Assembly (NCBI RefSeq): GCF_001499905.1
Contig: NZ_LQIS01000053.1
Coordinates: 1 to 64,000, forward strand
Length of the DNA: 64,000 bases
From: Mycobacterium sp. GA-1285
Lineage (GTDB): Bacteria > Actinomycetota > Actinomycetes > Mycobacteriales > Mycobacteriaceae
Direction: 5' to 3'
This document shows positions 8,591 to 16,598 of this stretch, piece after piece (the stretch's first letter is position 1; each line of letters begins with the position of its first letter). Made by a program: the position numbers and the translations under genes. Below the pieces are notes generated by a model. The model was not told the origin of the DNA and ran no database searches. It saw only the letters and a list, made by a program, of their open reading frames with translations.

Positions 8591-9505
8591 GTGACCGTCG
8601 TCGACCGACTCGACCCCGCGCTGTGCCACCTTGCGGAGGCCCGCACCGACCTGTCGCCCGGGTTGCTCGGCGTCGTGCGTGACTCGCTCAATCAGCGCCG
8701 CGCCGAAACCGCCAGGACGCTCAACGACATCGTCGTGGAGATCGAGGAGCGGGTCGCACACTCGGTTCCGGTGCGGATCTATCGCGGCGCGGCCGCACCG
8801 TCTCCCGCGGTGATCTATTGCCATGCGGGCGCGTTCGTGTTGGGCAACCTCGACACCGACCACCTGCAGTGCGTCGAACTGGCCAGGCGCGGCGGTTGTA
8901 CCGTGCTCTCGGTCGACTACCGGCTGGCGCCCGAACACCCGTTCCCGGCAGCGCTCGATGACGGGCTGACCGTTCTGAATTGGGCGGACGAGTGTGCGAC
9001 CGAACTCGGACTCGACTCCACCAGGCTGGCGGTTGCGGGGAGCAGCGCAGGCGGCGCGCTCGCGGCGGGACTCGCGCAACGCTCGGCGGCTTCGTCGGCG
9101 CCGCCGGTGGTGTTCCAGCTGCTGCACCAACCGGTGCTCGACGACCGGCCCACCGAATCGAAGATGGAGTTCACCACGACGCCGGGTTTCGACGGGCCCG
9201 CCACCGAGATGATGTGGCGGCACTACGTCGGTGAAGCCGCCGCCGACGCGTCTGCGGTTCCGGCTCGGGCCGCCGAATTATCCGGGGTCGCAAACGCATT
9301 CATCAGCTGCTCCGAGCTCGATCCGCTGCGTGATGAAGCGGTGGAGTATGCGCTGCGGCTCATGCGGGCCGGCGTCGCGACCGAACTGCACGTGTTTCCG
9401 GGCACCTGCCACGGGTTCGACTCGCTGCTTCCGGAGTGGGACACCAGCGTTCGGCTGTTCGAGCTCCAAGGTGCGGCGTTGCGGCGCGCGTTGCACGGAG
9501 GCTAG
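8591..9505 (+). CDS. HSL-family alpha/beta hydrolase (esterase/lactonase)
   Basis: This 304-residue hydrolase is of the hormone-sensitive-lipase type. The oxyanion motif is altered to CHAGAF instead of HGGG. The nucleophile elbow GSSAGG places Ser152, and Asp244 (SELDP) and His274 (TCHGF) complete the triad. It starts with GTG four bases after the monooxygenase stop and is the last gene of the operon. It most likely hydrolyses the ester or lactone made by the Baeyer-Villiger enzyme. Three arms of an inverted-repeat cluster follow its stop, and the next gene is convergent. Confidence 0.88.
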   Translation: MTVVDRLDPALCHLAEARTDLSPGLLGVVRDSLNQRRAETARTLNDIVVEIEERVAHSVPVRIYRGAAAPSPAVIYCHAGAFVLGNLDTDHLQCVELARRGGCTVLSVDYRLAPEHPFPAALDDGLTVLNWADECATELGLDSTRLAVAGSSAGGALAAGLAQRSAASSAPPVVFQLLHQPVLDDRPTESKMEFTTTPGFDGPATEMMWRHYVGEAAADASAVPARAAELSGVANAFISCSELDPLRDEAVEYALRLMRAGVATELHVFPGTCHGFDSLLPEWDTSVRLFELQGAALRRALHGG

Positions 9506-9508
9506 TTG

Positions 9509-9537
9509 ACGCACGCTCGCCGGGCGTGAGCGTGCGT
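9509..9537. terminator. Hairpin between convergent genes
   Basis: ACGCACGCTC at 9509-9518 pairs perfectly with GAGCGTGCGT at 9528-9537 across a 9-base loop. There is no U-tract, as usual in mycobacteria. It lies between convergent genes and overlaps the 62-bp repeat that follows. Confidence 0.45.
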
Positions 9538-9586
9538 AAGGTGCTGCGATGCGGCGGCGTGTCGTGTGCAGGCGCGCACGCTCGCG
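9525..9586 (+). repeat. About 62-bp palindromic dispersed repeat, copy 1
   Basis: The ends CGTGAGCGTGCG and CGCACGCTCGCG are inverted with one mismatch. The length is the same as the copy at 57880-57941, and the inner right part is alike (GTGCA, then C-G-rich, then CGCTCGCG). The two bases that differ in one arm are matched by changes in the other, so pairing is kept. Confidence 0.6.
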
Positions 9587-9602
9587 GGTAACTGGGCTGG
9601 AG

Positions 9603-10076
9603 TCAGGAACTGGCGAGTTCGCGGGCGATCGCGGCGTGGTAGGCGTCGATGTGTGCCGGGTTGACCGCTCGAAAGAACCCGTCCGGCAGCGGAGCATGCT
9701 TGTACGCCTCGACCGTCATCGTGCGGGTGAACAGCGTGATGTCCTCGCCTGGCCGGGTGAAGTGGTACTCGACCGTGATACGGCCCTGCATACCCCCGTT
9801 GCCGTCGCGGTCGTGGCCGAGCGGACCGACCGAGGTGAACACCCAGATGGTCGGACGCACGGCGACGGCCAGGTGCCACGTGAAGATGCGGTCGCCGTCG
9901 GGACCGGTCTCGGTCCAGGTGTCGCCGACGCGCAACGGCAGGTGGTCGGGTAATCCGCCGATGTGGGCGCTGGTGGGATACGTCTTGGGCCAGTTCGCCG
10001 GGTTGGTGACGAAGTCGTAGATCGCCTCCGCCGGTTGTCGAAACGCTGTCTCCGAACTGGTGGTAACGATGCCCAA
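9603..10076 (-). CDS. SRPBCC-family protein
   Basis: This 157-residue protein has the START/Bet v 1-like layout: an N-terminal strand with a FRQPAEAIYDFVTNPANWP segment, a middle rich in charged strands, and a long C-terminal helix ending in IARELASS. It starts with TTG at 10076, supported by GGAAGG seven bases upstream. Family members bind hydrophobic ligands or act as cyclases and chaperones. It is divergent from the acyl-CoA dehydrogenase across a short region that holds a copy of the 27-bp element, so the two may be co-regulated. The ligand is unknown. Confidence 0.8.
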   Translation of the reverse strand: MGIVTTSSETAFRQPAEAIYDFVTNPANWPKTYPTSAHIGGLPDHLPLRVGDTWTETGPDGDRIFTWHLAVAVRPTIWVFTSVGPLGHDRDGNGGMQGRITVEYHFTRPGEDITLFTRTMTVEAYKHAPLPDGFFRAVNPAHIDAYHAAIARELASS

Positions 10077-10109
10077 TGTGCTGCCTTCCGTGGATGAACC
10101 GCTTGAGAC

Positions 10110-10136
10110 TTTACAACTAACTGCAATAGTGTCACG
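10110..10136 (+). promoter_or_regulatory. 27-bp conserved element, copy B, with probable promoter
   Basis: TTTACA-N13-GTGTCACG lies between the divergent SRPBCC and acyl-CoA dehydrogenase genes. It overlaps a plausible promoter for the dehydrogenase: TTGAGA at 10103-10108, 18 bases, then TAGTGT at 10127-10132, with the GTG start 12 bases further on. A repressor bound here would block the -10 region. Confidence 0.55.
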
Positions 10137-10144
10137 GTGTCCGG

Positions 10145-11308
10145 GTGGACTTCTCGCGCGTACAGCTGAGCGAGGACGACCGGGCGTTCCAGGACGAGCT
10201 CCGGGACTTCCTACGCTCCGTCGTCACCGATGAGGTCATCCGGCGTGATCGCGAAACAGGCGAGAACTTCGACGAGGGCGTCCATCTTGCGCTCGCCGCG
10301 CGCGGATACCTCGCGGCGGACTTCAATTCCGAGGGCGAAGGCGGGTTCAACGCCGTTCGCCGCCGGATATGGGAGCTGGAGATCGGCCGCGCCCACACAC
10401 CGTGGTTCCACTGGCCCACGACGATGATGGTGGCGCGTAGCCTTCAGCAGTTCGGCTCGGCGGAACTTCAGCACGAAATACTCCCGAAGGTGCTCTCGGG
10501 GCACTACCGATTGTGCCTGGGCTACACCGAGCCCGAGGGCGGCTCGGACGTCGCCACGTGCAAAACCCGCGCGGTGCGCGACGGCGACGCCTGGGTGATC
10601 AACGGCTCCAAGATGTTCACGTCCAATGCGCACAACGCGCACTACGCGTTCCTGATCACCAACACCGACCCCGATGCGCCGAAACACCAGAGCCTGACGA
10701 TGTTTCTGGTACCGCTGTCCTCGCCGGGCATCGAGATCCAGCCGATCCGCACCGTCGACGGCGACCGCACCAACATCACCTACTACAGCGACGTCCGCGT
10801 CGACGACAGGTACCGTGTCGGCGCCCTCAACGGCGGCTGGTCGGTGTTGCGCGAGGCGCTCAACGCCGAGCACGGAACCGTCGAACGCGACGACCAGGGT
10901 CTGCAGAAGCTGGCGACGATGACCGAGCACCTGTTGCTGCTGGCCGAGGCGGTCGACCACGCCGCAGCCGTTGCCAGCGAAGAGGATTCGGTCCGGTATC
11001 GCCTCGGCCGCGCGATCGCCAGGATCGAGGCGGCGATGAGCACGCCGGAGATGTTCGGCCGGGTGGCGAATGCACAGACGATGCGCGACGTCGCACCGGA
11101 TCTGATGGATCTTCTGGGCACGGCCGCCAGCCTGCCGACCAGCGTCGAGGGCGCCGCGGACGACGGGGGAGTCGAGTACGCCTTCCGCCTGGCCGGGCCC
11201 GCGGGCATCTACGGCGGCACGCTGGAGGTGTTCCGCAACATGATCGCCCAGCACGCGCTGGGGCTCGGCCGGCCGAACTACTCACCGCCGGCGAAGCGTC
11301 CCGCCTAG
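10145..11308 (+). CDS. Acyl-CoA dehydrogenase (FadE-like)
   Basis: This 387-residue protein has the acyl-CoA dehydrogenase fold. The N-terminal helices are followed by GYTEPEGGSDVA (FAD and substrate contacts) and the WVINGSKMFTSNA strand. A C-terminal IYGGTLEVFRNMIAQ segment contains the probable catalytic Glu361. It should oxidise an acyl-CoA to a 2-enoyl-CoA, passing electrons to ETF. Many mycobacterial steroid-type FadE enzymes work as heterodimers, but only one subunit gene is here. It starts with GTG close to a TAGTGT promoter overlapped by element B. It probably handles an acid released by the neighbouring pathway, by inference. Confidence 0.9.
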   Translation: MDFSRVQLSEDDRAFQDELRDFLRSVVTDEVIRRDRETGENFDEGVHLALAARGYLAADFNSEGEGGFNAVRRRIWELEIGRAHTPWFHWPTTMMVARSLQQFGSAELQHEILPKVLSGHYRLCLGYTEPEGGSDVATCKTRAVRDGDAWVINGSKMFTSNAHNAHYAFLITNTDPDAPKHQSLTMFLVPLSSPGIEIQPIRTVDGDRTNITYYSDVRVDDRYRVGALNGGWSVLREALNAEHGTVERDDQGLQKLATMTEHLLLLAEAVDHAAAVASEEDSVRYRLGRAIARIEAAMSTPEMFGRVANAQTMRDVAPDLMDLLGTAASLPTSVEGAADDGGVEYAFRLAGPAGIYGGTLEVFRNMIAQHALGLGRPNYSPPAKRPA

Positions 11309-11322
11309 ATGTACCGAGACAC

Positions 11323-12255
11323 CTAGAGGCGCGCGATCACCTCGGAGGCCAGCAGATCCAACGTCTGGTCGGATGCGCGATCGTGGGTGAACAGCACGAT
11401 CTGGCCGAAACCGAGTTCGTGAAGTTCGTGCAGCCGGTCGACGACGGCGGACGGCGTCCCGATCAGGCCGCCCTCGCGTAATCCGAATGCCGGTGCGCCG
11501 AAGCGCTTCTCGGCTAGCCGCCGGACGTCCGGCAGCGACGCGTCGTCGGGCGCCAGCGCCATCACCGCCTCGACCGACAGCACGATGCTCGACGGATCAC
11601 GGCCGGCGTCCTCACACATGGCCCGCAGCACCGACACTTTCTGCTGCAGTTCGCCCAGCGCGTACGTCGGCACGTTCCACACGTCGGCGTACCGGGCGAC
11701 CAACGGCAGCGTGTACTTCTCGCCGACGCCGCCGACCACGATCGGCGGCCTGGGCTGCTGCGCAGGACCGGGTTTGACGGGGAAGTCCGTGACGGTGAAA
11801 TGCTTGCCGCGGAAGTCGATTCGTTCGTCGGCGAAGGCCTGGGTCAGGATCTCCAGCGTCTCGCCGAGGCGTTCGGAACGCTCCCGAAAGGTTCCCCAGG
11901 GCAACCCGACCCGGTCGTGTTCGTCCTCGATCGAGCCGCTGCCGAGCCCCAGCCGCAGTCGGCCCGCGGAGATCTGGTCGAGCGTGGTGGCCATCTTCGC
12001 CAGAAGGGCGGGGTGGCGAAACTGGTTGCACAGCACCATATGTCCGACCCGGATGCGCTCGGTGTTGCTGAGCAACGCAGTCGCCAGCGTCCACGCCTCC
12101 AGCGACGGATACTCCGGCACGCCCGGACCGTAGAGATGGTCGTAGAGCCACAGCGATTCGATGCCGAGTTCCTCGCAGCGCCGGGTGCGGTCCAGCATCT
12201 GCTGGTAGGTGAAGCCCATCTGAGGCAGATAGACGCCGATCTCGGGCTTCTCCAT
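11323..12255 (-). CDS. LLM-class F420-dependent oxidoreductase
   Basis: This 310-residue luciferase-like TIM barrel has LWLYDHLYG near residue 35, GRLRLGLGSGSIEDEH near 115 and RPPIVVGGVGEKYTLPLVARYADVWN near 185. Such proteins use F420 (or FMN) for hydride transfer. The ATG at 12255 is preferred because AAGGGA lies nine bases upstream. An upstream in-frame ATG at 12303 would add 16 unlikely residues. It is divergent from a second LLM gene, and a perfect 8-1-8 palindrome lies between them. The substrate is unknown. Confidence 0.87.
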   Translation of the reverse strand: MEKPEIGVYLPQMGFTYQQMLDRTRRCEELGIESLWLYDHLYGPGVPEYPSLEAWTLATALLSNTERIRVGHMVLCNQFRHPALLAKMATTLDQISAGRLRLGLGSGSIEDEHDRVGLPWGTFRERSERLGETLEILTQAFADERIDFRGKHFTVTDFPVKPGPAQQPRPPIVVGGVGEKYTLPLVARYADVWNVPTYALGELQQKVSVLRAMCEDAGRDPSSIVLSVEAVMALAPDDASLPDVRRLAEKRFGAPAFGLREGGLIGTPSAVVDRLHELHELGFGQIVLFTHDRASDQTLDLLASEVIARL

Positions 12256-12313
12256 GTCCGCAATTCCCTTCACCGTCGAGGCTGTACTTTCCGCGGTTCG
12301 CATGGTAACGACA

Positions 12314-12330
12314 TTCTCGTAATACGAGAA
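12314..12330. promoter_or_regulatory. Perfect inverted repeat, probable operator
   Basis: TTCTCGTA, one base (A), then TACGAGAA form a perfect 8-1-8 dyad in the 101-bp gap between two divergent F420-type oxidoreductase genes. The size fits a TetR-family dimer site. No regulator gene is adjacent. Confidence 0.6.
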
Positions 12331-12356
12331 GAATGTTCTAGACGGGATACACCGAC

Positions 12357-13274
12357 ATGCGGTTCACCTTCACCCACCCGATGCACAGCCACCCGTACAA
12401 CCCGGAGTTGGTCACCGGCAGGGGGATCGCGACCGTCGCGGCCGCCGCAGAGGCCGCTGGCTTTCACGGCTTCGGGTTCACCGACCACCCGGCGCCGACC
12501 GAGCGCTGGCTGCAGGCCGGCGGCCATGATGCGCTGGACCCGTTCGTGGCCATGGGGTACGCGGCCGCGACGACGAGCACGCTGCGCCTGATCCCCAACA
12601 TCGTCGTGCTGCCGTACCGCAACCCGTTCGTCGTCGCCAAGTCGGGCGCCACCCTGGACCTGTTGTCGGAGGGACGGTTCACACTCGGCGTGGGTGTCGG
12701 CTACCTGAAACGCGAATTCGCCGCGCTGGGAGTCGATTTCGAAGAGCGTGCGGCCCTGTTCGAGGAGGCGCTGGAGGTCATCCGCGGCATCTGGACCACC
12801 GACGACTTCTCGTATCAGGGTCGCCATTTCACCGCCAGCGGGATCACCGCGCACCCCCGACCCCTCAGTGACCCTCATCCACCCCTCTGGATCGGCGGCA
12901 ACACCGTCGCCGCCCGCAAGCGCGTCGTCGCCTACGGCGACGGGTGGTGCCCGTTCCCCGCTCCGGCAATGCTGGCCCAGACCGCGCGTACGGCGCCGAT
13001 GGACGTCGACGCGCTCGCATCCGGAGTCGAGGATCTCCGCCGCCGCTTCGACGAAGCCGGGCGCGACTGGTCGCGCATCGACATCACGTTCACCAACCCC
13101 GACGGCGGCAGCCTCGGCGGCGACGACTTCAACCCAGACGCCTACCTATCCGGGTTGGAGAAGCTGGCCAAGATCGGGGTGACGTGGGTTCAGGTCGGGC
13201 TCCCGGGCGACAGCCTGTCGCACGTCCTCGAAACCATCGAGCGGTTCGGCGAGTCGGTGATCGCCAAGTCCTGA
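12357..13274 (+). CDS. LLM-class F420-dependent oxidoreductase
   Basis: This 305-residue luciferase-like protein has GFGFTDHPAP near residue 38, GRFTLGVGVGYLKREFAALG near 106 and HPPLWIGGNTVAARKRVVAYGDGW near 175. The set matches the TIGR03619-type mycobacterial F420 enzymes. It is transcribed away from the other LLM gene and probably shares control through the palindrome upstream. It ends just before a 17-bp perfect hairpin shared with the convergent DUF427 gene. The reaction is not predictable beyond F420- or flavin-dependent redox. Confidence 0.87.
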   Translation: MRFTFTHPMHSHPYNPELVTGRGIATVAAAAEAAGFHGFGFTDHPAPTERWLQAGGHDALDPFVAMGYAAATTSTLRLIPNIVVLPYRNPFVVAKSGATLDLLSEGRFTLGVGVGYLKREFAALGVDFEERAALFEEALEVIRGIWTTDDFSYQGRHFTASGITAHPRPLSDPHPPLWIGGNTVAARKRVVAYGDGWCPFPAPAMLAQTARTAPMDVDALASGVEDLRRRFDEAGRDWSRIDITFTNPDGGSLGGDDFNPDAYLSGLEKLAKIGVTWVQVGLPGDSLSHVLETIERFGESVIAKS

Positions 13275-13282
13275 CGCCGAAA

Positions 13283-13328
13283 CTGAGCTTGTGCGCGAGA
13301 TTCCGACCGAACTCGCGCACAAGCTCAG
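13283..13328. terminator. Strong hairpin between convergent genes
   Basis: CTGAGCTTGTGCGCGAG at 13283-13299 pairs perfectly (17 bp) with 13312-13328 across a 12-base loop. The right arm contains the stop codon of the minus-strand DUF427 gene. It is probably a two-way intrinsic terminator without a U-tract. Confidence 0.65.
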
Positions 13329-14017
13329 CTTTGGCGGGGGTCGGGCGACGGTAGTTCCGCCGACACCTGTGCGAGTGCGGGATCGAAGCTGAAACATCCC
13401 GCGATCGGCAGCGTCTCGGGCGGCGGGTCCGCATAGCTCCATGCGACGTCCTCGACGACCGTGTCACCGACGACGGCCGACCAGTACGACGCGTAGCCCT
13501 TGTAGTTGCAGTAGGTGGTGGTCTGCGAGGGCCGCAGCAGGTCGGTTCGCACGTGCGACGGGTCGACGTAGAGGCGAGGCTCCAGCGACGTCTCGAAGAC
13601 GATCACCGTCTCTGCCGTATCGACCAGTGGTTCGCCGGCCACGGTCACCCGTAGCGCGCGATGAGTCGGCCGACAGTCCACGCGGTGATACGGGTTGGGC
13701 GGGTAGTGCACGAGCGTGCGGCCTTCCTCCCGCCAGCTGTCGGCGGCATCCCACGGCACGCGGACGTATCCGGGCGCCTCGGCGACCGGCTCGCTGGGAA
13801 GGTCGCCGACCTCGTCGACGGGAAAGGCATAGCTGAGCGGATGGTCGCGGCGGTGCACCAGCAGCGCCCGCTCGGTGTCGAGGACCGTGCGTCCGCCGCG
13901 TAAGGCCTGCACGCGGCGCGGATGCGGCTCGATGAACACCACGTCGGCGGGCAGCGGTGGGGTGAACCAGCCGGCCGGATCGTTGCTCAATGGTCCGCGG
14001 CCGGCGACGAGGGTCAT
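13325..14017 (-). CDS. DUF427-domain protein (two repeats)
   Basis: This 230-residue protein appears to contain two DUF427 units. The first, about residues 20-95, includes VVFIEPHPRRVQALRGGRTV. The second, about 115-205, includes VTVAGEPLVDTAETVIVFET and a YCNYKGYASYWSA motif typical of the family. DUF427 proteins are small beta-tent-like folds of unknown function. The ATG at 14017 is preferred. The frame opens to a CAT at 14083, but that extension looks non-coding. It is convergent with the LLM gene and divergent from the WS/DGAT gene. Confidence 0.8.
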   Translation of the reverse strand: MTLVAGRGPLSNDPAGWFTPPLPADVVFIEPHPRRVQALRGGRTVLDTERALLVHRRDHPLSYAFPVDEVGDLPSEPVAEAPGYVRVPWDAADSWREEGRTLVHYPPNPYHRVDCRPTHRALRVTVAGEPLVDTAETVIVFETSLEPRLYVDPSHVRTDLLRPSQTTTYCNYKGYASYWSAVVGDTVVEDVAWSYADPPPETLPIAGCFSFDPALAQVSAELPSPDPRQS

Positions 14018-14132
14018 GCCGTCAGCCTGACAAATCTCGCGCACATCGTCACCTCTTGACCAAACGCGCTTGATGAAGAGCACGATTGGTTATCCGGTAG
14101 GCGTCGGCTGAGTGAGGTGGGATGCGGAGGGA

Positions 14133-15560
14133 ATGAAGCGACTCAACGGCGTGGACGCGTTGATGCTGTACAGCGAGACGCCAGAGGTTCACATGCACAC
14201 GCTCAAGATCGGCATCCTCGACGTGTCGGGCGTCGAGAACTACAGCTTCGAGATGTTCCGGGAGGTGGCGTATCCGCGCTTGCTGGCCCTGTCCGCACTG
14301 CGCTACCAGCTCGTCGACATCCCGCTGCGACTGCATCATCCGATGTGGTGGGAGAACCACGACATCGACCTCGACTATCACCTCCGTCGAGCGCACGTCG
14401 CACCGCCGGGCGGGCGGCGCGAACTCGACGACCTGATCGGCCGGATCGCCAGCACGCCGCTGGACCGCAGCCGCCCGTTGTGGGAGATGTACGTCGCCGA
14501 GGGGCTGGCCGACGGCCGCGTCGCGATCATCCACAAGGTGCATCACGTGCTGGCCGACGGCGTCGCCTCGGCCAACCAACTGGCCAAGGCGTTGGAACCC
14601 GAGCCGCCGACGCCTGTCCGGGCCGTCGCCGATCCCGCGATGCGGACCACCGTACAGCTGCTCAAAGCGGCGGGCCGCGACCAGGCGCATCTCATCGGCC
14701 GACTGCCCAGGCTCGTCAGCGAGACGGCGTCCGGTGTCGCGCGGGTACGCAAGCGCGCCAAGGAGCGGGGCCACCATCCCGATCTGGCCCGTAACTTCGC
14801 CCCGCCGCCGACCTTCCTCAACCACGTCGTGTCTGCCGGGCGGCGCTTCGCGACGGCGCCGCTGTCGTTGGCGGAGGTCAAGGAGACGGGCAGGCACCTG
14901 GGTGTGACGCTCAACGACGTCGTGTTGGCCACCGCGGCCGGGGCGCTACGCACGCTGCTGCTGCGCTACGACGGGAAGGCCGACGCCCCGCTGATCGCCG
15001 GAGTCCCGGTCAGCACCAATCCCTCGCGGGACCGGTTGACCGGCAACGAATTCACCTACATGATGCCTTCGCTGCCGGTGCACATCGCCGATCCGCTGGA
15101 ACGGGTCCGGCTCACCGCGGTGGCGACCAAGATCGCCAAGGAGAGCCACCAGCTCCTCGGACCGACCGTGCTGCCGGCATGGATGTCGTATCTGCCACCG
15201 GCGTTGGCGCCCAGGTTCTTTCGGATGCAGGCCCGTCGGATGGAGTCCGGCGCGGTGATGAACCTGACCATCTCCAATGTGGCGGGACCACGCGAGCGTG
15301 GGCACGTCGCGGGCGGTGTGCTCACCGAGATCTACTCGGTGGGGCCTGTCGTCACGGGCAGCGGGATGAACATCACGGTGTGGAGCTACGTCGACCAACT
15401 CGCCATCTCGGTGCTGACCGACGACCGCACGCTCGACGATCCGCATGAGGCCACCGACGCGCTGCTCGAATCCTTCGCCGAGATCCGACGCGCGGCGGGG
15501 TTCTCCGGTGAGTTGGCCACCGTGGCAGCGACCCTCCCACTGGCCGCCGCATCGCACTGA
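14133..15560 (+). CDS. Wax ester synthase/diacylglycerol acyltransferase (WS/DGAT)
   Basis: This 475-residue WS/DGAT protein makes triacylglycerol or wax esters from acyl-CoA at the membrane or lipid-droplet surface. The catalytic motif HHVLADG is at residues 137-143, and PLWEMY at 115-120 is also conserved. A C-terminal NLTISNVAGPRERGHVAGG segment corresponds to the family's ND motif region. The ATG at 14133 gives the usual MKRLNGVDALMLYSET start. An upstream GTG at 14112 is less likely. Mycobacteria carry many paralogues, so substrate choice cannot be stated. It fits the lipid theme of this region. Confidence 0.9.
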   Translation: MKRLNGVDALMLYSETPEVHMHTLKIGILDVSGVENYSFEMFREVAYPRLLALSALRYQLVDIPLRLHHPMWWENHDIDLDYHLRRAHVAPPGGRRELDDLIGRIASTPLDRSRPLWEMYVAEGLADGRVAIIHKVHHVLADGVASANQLAKALEPEPPTPVRAVADPAMRTTVQLLKAAGRDQAHLIGRLPRLVSETASGVARVRKRAKERGHHPDLARNFAPPPTFLNHVVSAGRRFATAPLSLAEVKETGRHLGVTLNDVVLATAAGALRTLLLRYDGKADAPLIAGVPVSTNPSRDRLTGNEFTYMMPSLPVHIADPLERVRLTAVATKIAKESHQLLGPTVLPAWMSYLPPALAPRFFRMQARRMESGAVMNLTISNVAGPRERGHVAGGVLTEIYSVGPVVTGSGMNITVWSYVDQLAISVLTDDRTLDDPHEATDALLESFAEIRRAAGFSGELATVAATLPLAAASH

Positions 15561-15581
15561 CCGACATCGCGACCTCGAACC

Positions 15582-15608
15582 TTTACAGATCGCGACAATA
15601 GTGTCACG
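15582..15608 (+). promoter_or_regulatory. 27-bp conserved element, copy C
   Basis: TTTACA-N13-GTGTCACG lies between the WS/DGAT gene and a gene of unknown function on the same strand. Bases 15595-15608 are ACAATAGTGTCACG, nearly identical to copy B. A TAGTGT at 15599-15604 could be the -10 box. Confidence 0.5.
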
Positions 15609-15667
15609 CTCTAGAGACGCCGCGACAGCCCCTCGGCAGGCCTTGATGACCCGATCGGATAGGAACT

Positions 15668-16222
15668 ATGGCAACTCGACCCTTCCCCGGCGACGTCGTG
15701 TCGGTCGACGGTGCTCCGGCTGCCGACGGCCCGGCCAACCAGCATCACCTGACGGTCCTGGCGGCGGATCTGGCCGACCTGATCGGGCCTGCCGGTGGCT
15801 GGCTGTTCGACCGGGCACGGGCCGGGTGGGATGTCGACGTCTGGGTCGAGCACTGCCCTGACGAGCGGCCGCTGACGATCCTGGGCGTCAACGCCGTCGG
15901 CGAGACCCCGCAGGCCGTTCTACGCGACGTGCCCCGCAGCGGTGCGCTCGCGGTCAGCGGGAGGCTGCTGCGTGACGATCCGCGGGTGCGCGCCGGCGTC
16001 TTCGCGCTGGCGAGGCGCGGCACCGAGGTGATGACCTGGAGTGGCGACTGGCCGGGTGAACTCGGTGACCGCACCGACATGATCGAGCATCGGCTCAGTG
16101 TCGCGGCCCGCGCGTTCAAGGCCCACGCCCTTGTGGCGGCCGGATTGACGCATTGCGTCGGCGCCAGCGAGACGCTGTTCGACCTGGGAATCGATTCCTT
16201 TCGGCCGCTGAACCCGGTCTAG
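15668..16222 (+). CDS. Hypothetical protein
   Basis: This 184-residue protein was not recognised. It has no signal peptide or membrane segment. It is rich in Asp, Arg and Trp, with a WDVDVWVEHCPDERPLTILG stretch and a C-terminal ETLFDLGIDSFRPLNPV tail. The ATG at 15668 follows AGGA at a normal distance. The gene lies 60 bp downstream of a copy of the 27-bp element, which suggests membership of the same regulon as the acyl-CoA dehydrogenase and the P450 operon. Its stop codon overlaps that of the convergent DUF2631 gene by two bases. Confidence 0.65.
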   Translation: MATRPFPGDVVSVDGAPAADGPANQHHLTVLAADLADLIGPAGGWLFDRARAGWDVDVWVEHCPDERPLTILGVNAVGETPQAVLRDVPRSGALAVSGRLLRDDPRVRAGVFALARRGTEVMTWSGDWPGELGDRTDMIEHRLSVAARAFKAHALVAAGLTHCVGASETLFDLGIDSFRPLNPV

Positions 16223-16473
16223 CGGATCCAGCCGCGCTTGCGCAGCCACCAGTCGCGCCCGACCGCGGCGAGAATCAGCACGGCGAACCCGATCAGGAAG
16301 AGGTCCTCGACGCGTCCGGTGTGGTTGCCGTGGATCATGAACAGCAGAAAAGCCGCCGCGAGGAGGCCGCCGATGTGGAAGACCTTGGGGTTCTCCTTCG
16401 ACCAGCCCCACTCGGCGGACGGCACGTCTTCGACGTCGACCCCGGTGTGTCGCTGCACCTCGGTGTTGGCCAC
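16219..16473 (-). CDS. DUF2631-type small membrane protein
   Basis: This 84-residue protein has a polar N-terminus (EDVPSAEWGWSKENPK) followed by two predicted membrane helices at about residues 33-50 and 57-73. It ends in a basic DWWLRKRGWIR tail. This is the pattern of the actinobacterial DUF2631 family, small inner-membrane proteins of unknown role. Its stop codon CTA/TAG overlaps the stop of the convergent gene. Length matches the family. Confidence 0.75.
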   Translation of the reverse strand: MANTEVQRHTGVDVEDVPSAEWGWSKENPKVFHIGGLLAAAFLLFMIHGNHTGRVEDLFLIGFAVLILAAVGRDWWLRKRGWIR

Positions 16474-16598
16474 GGCTGCTCCTCATCGTCGGGCTCGGTG
16501 ATGCCGACATTCTGGCATATGCCCAAAACAGCAGGCCTCCTACGCGGGCCGTAGGGTGAGGCGTCATGACGCCGCGGACGCGAGGAGCAGAAGGGCAC

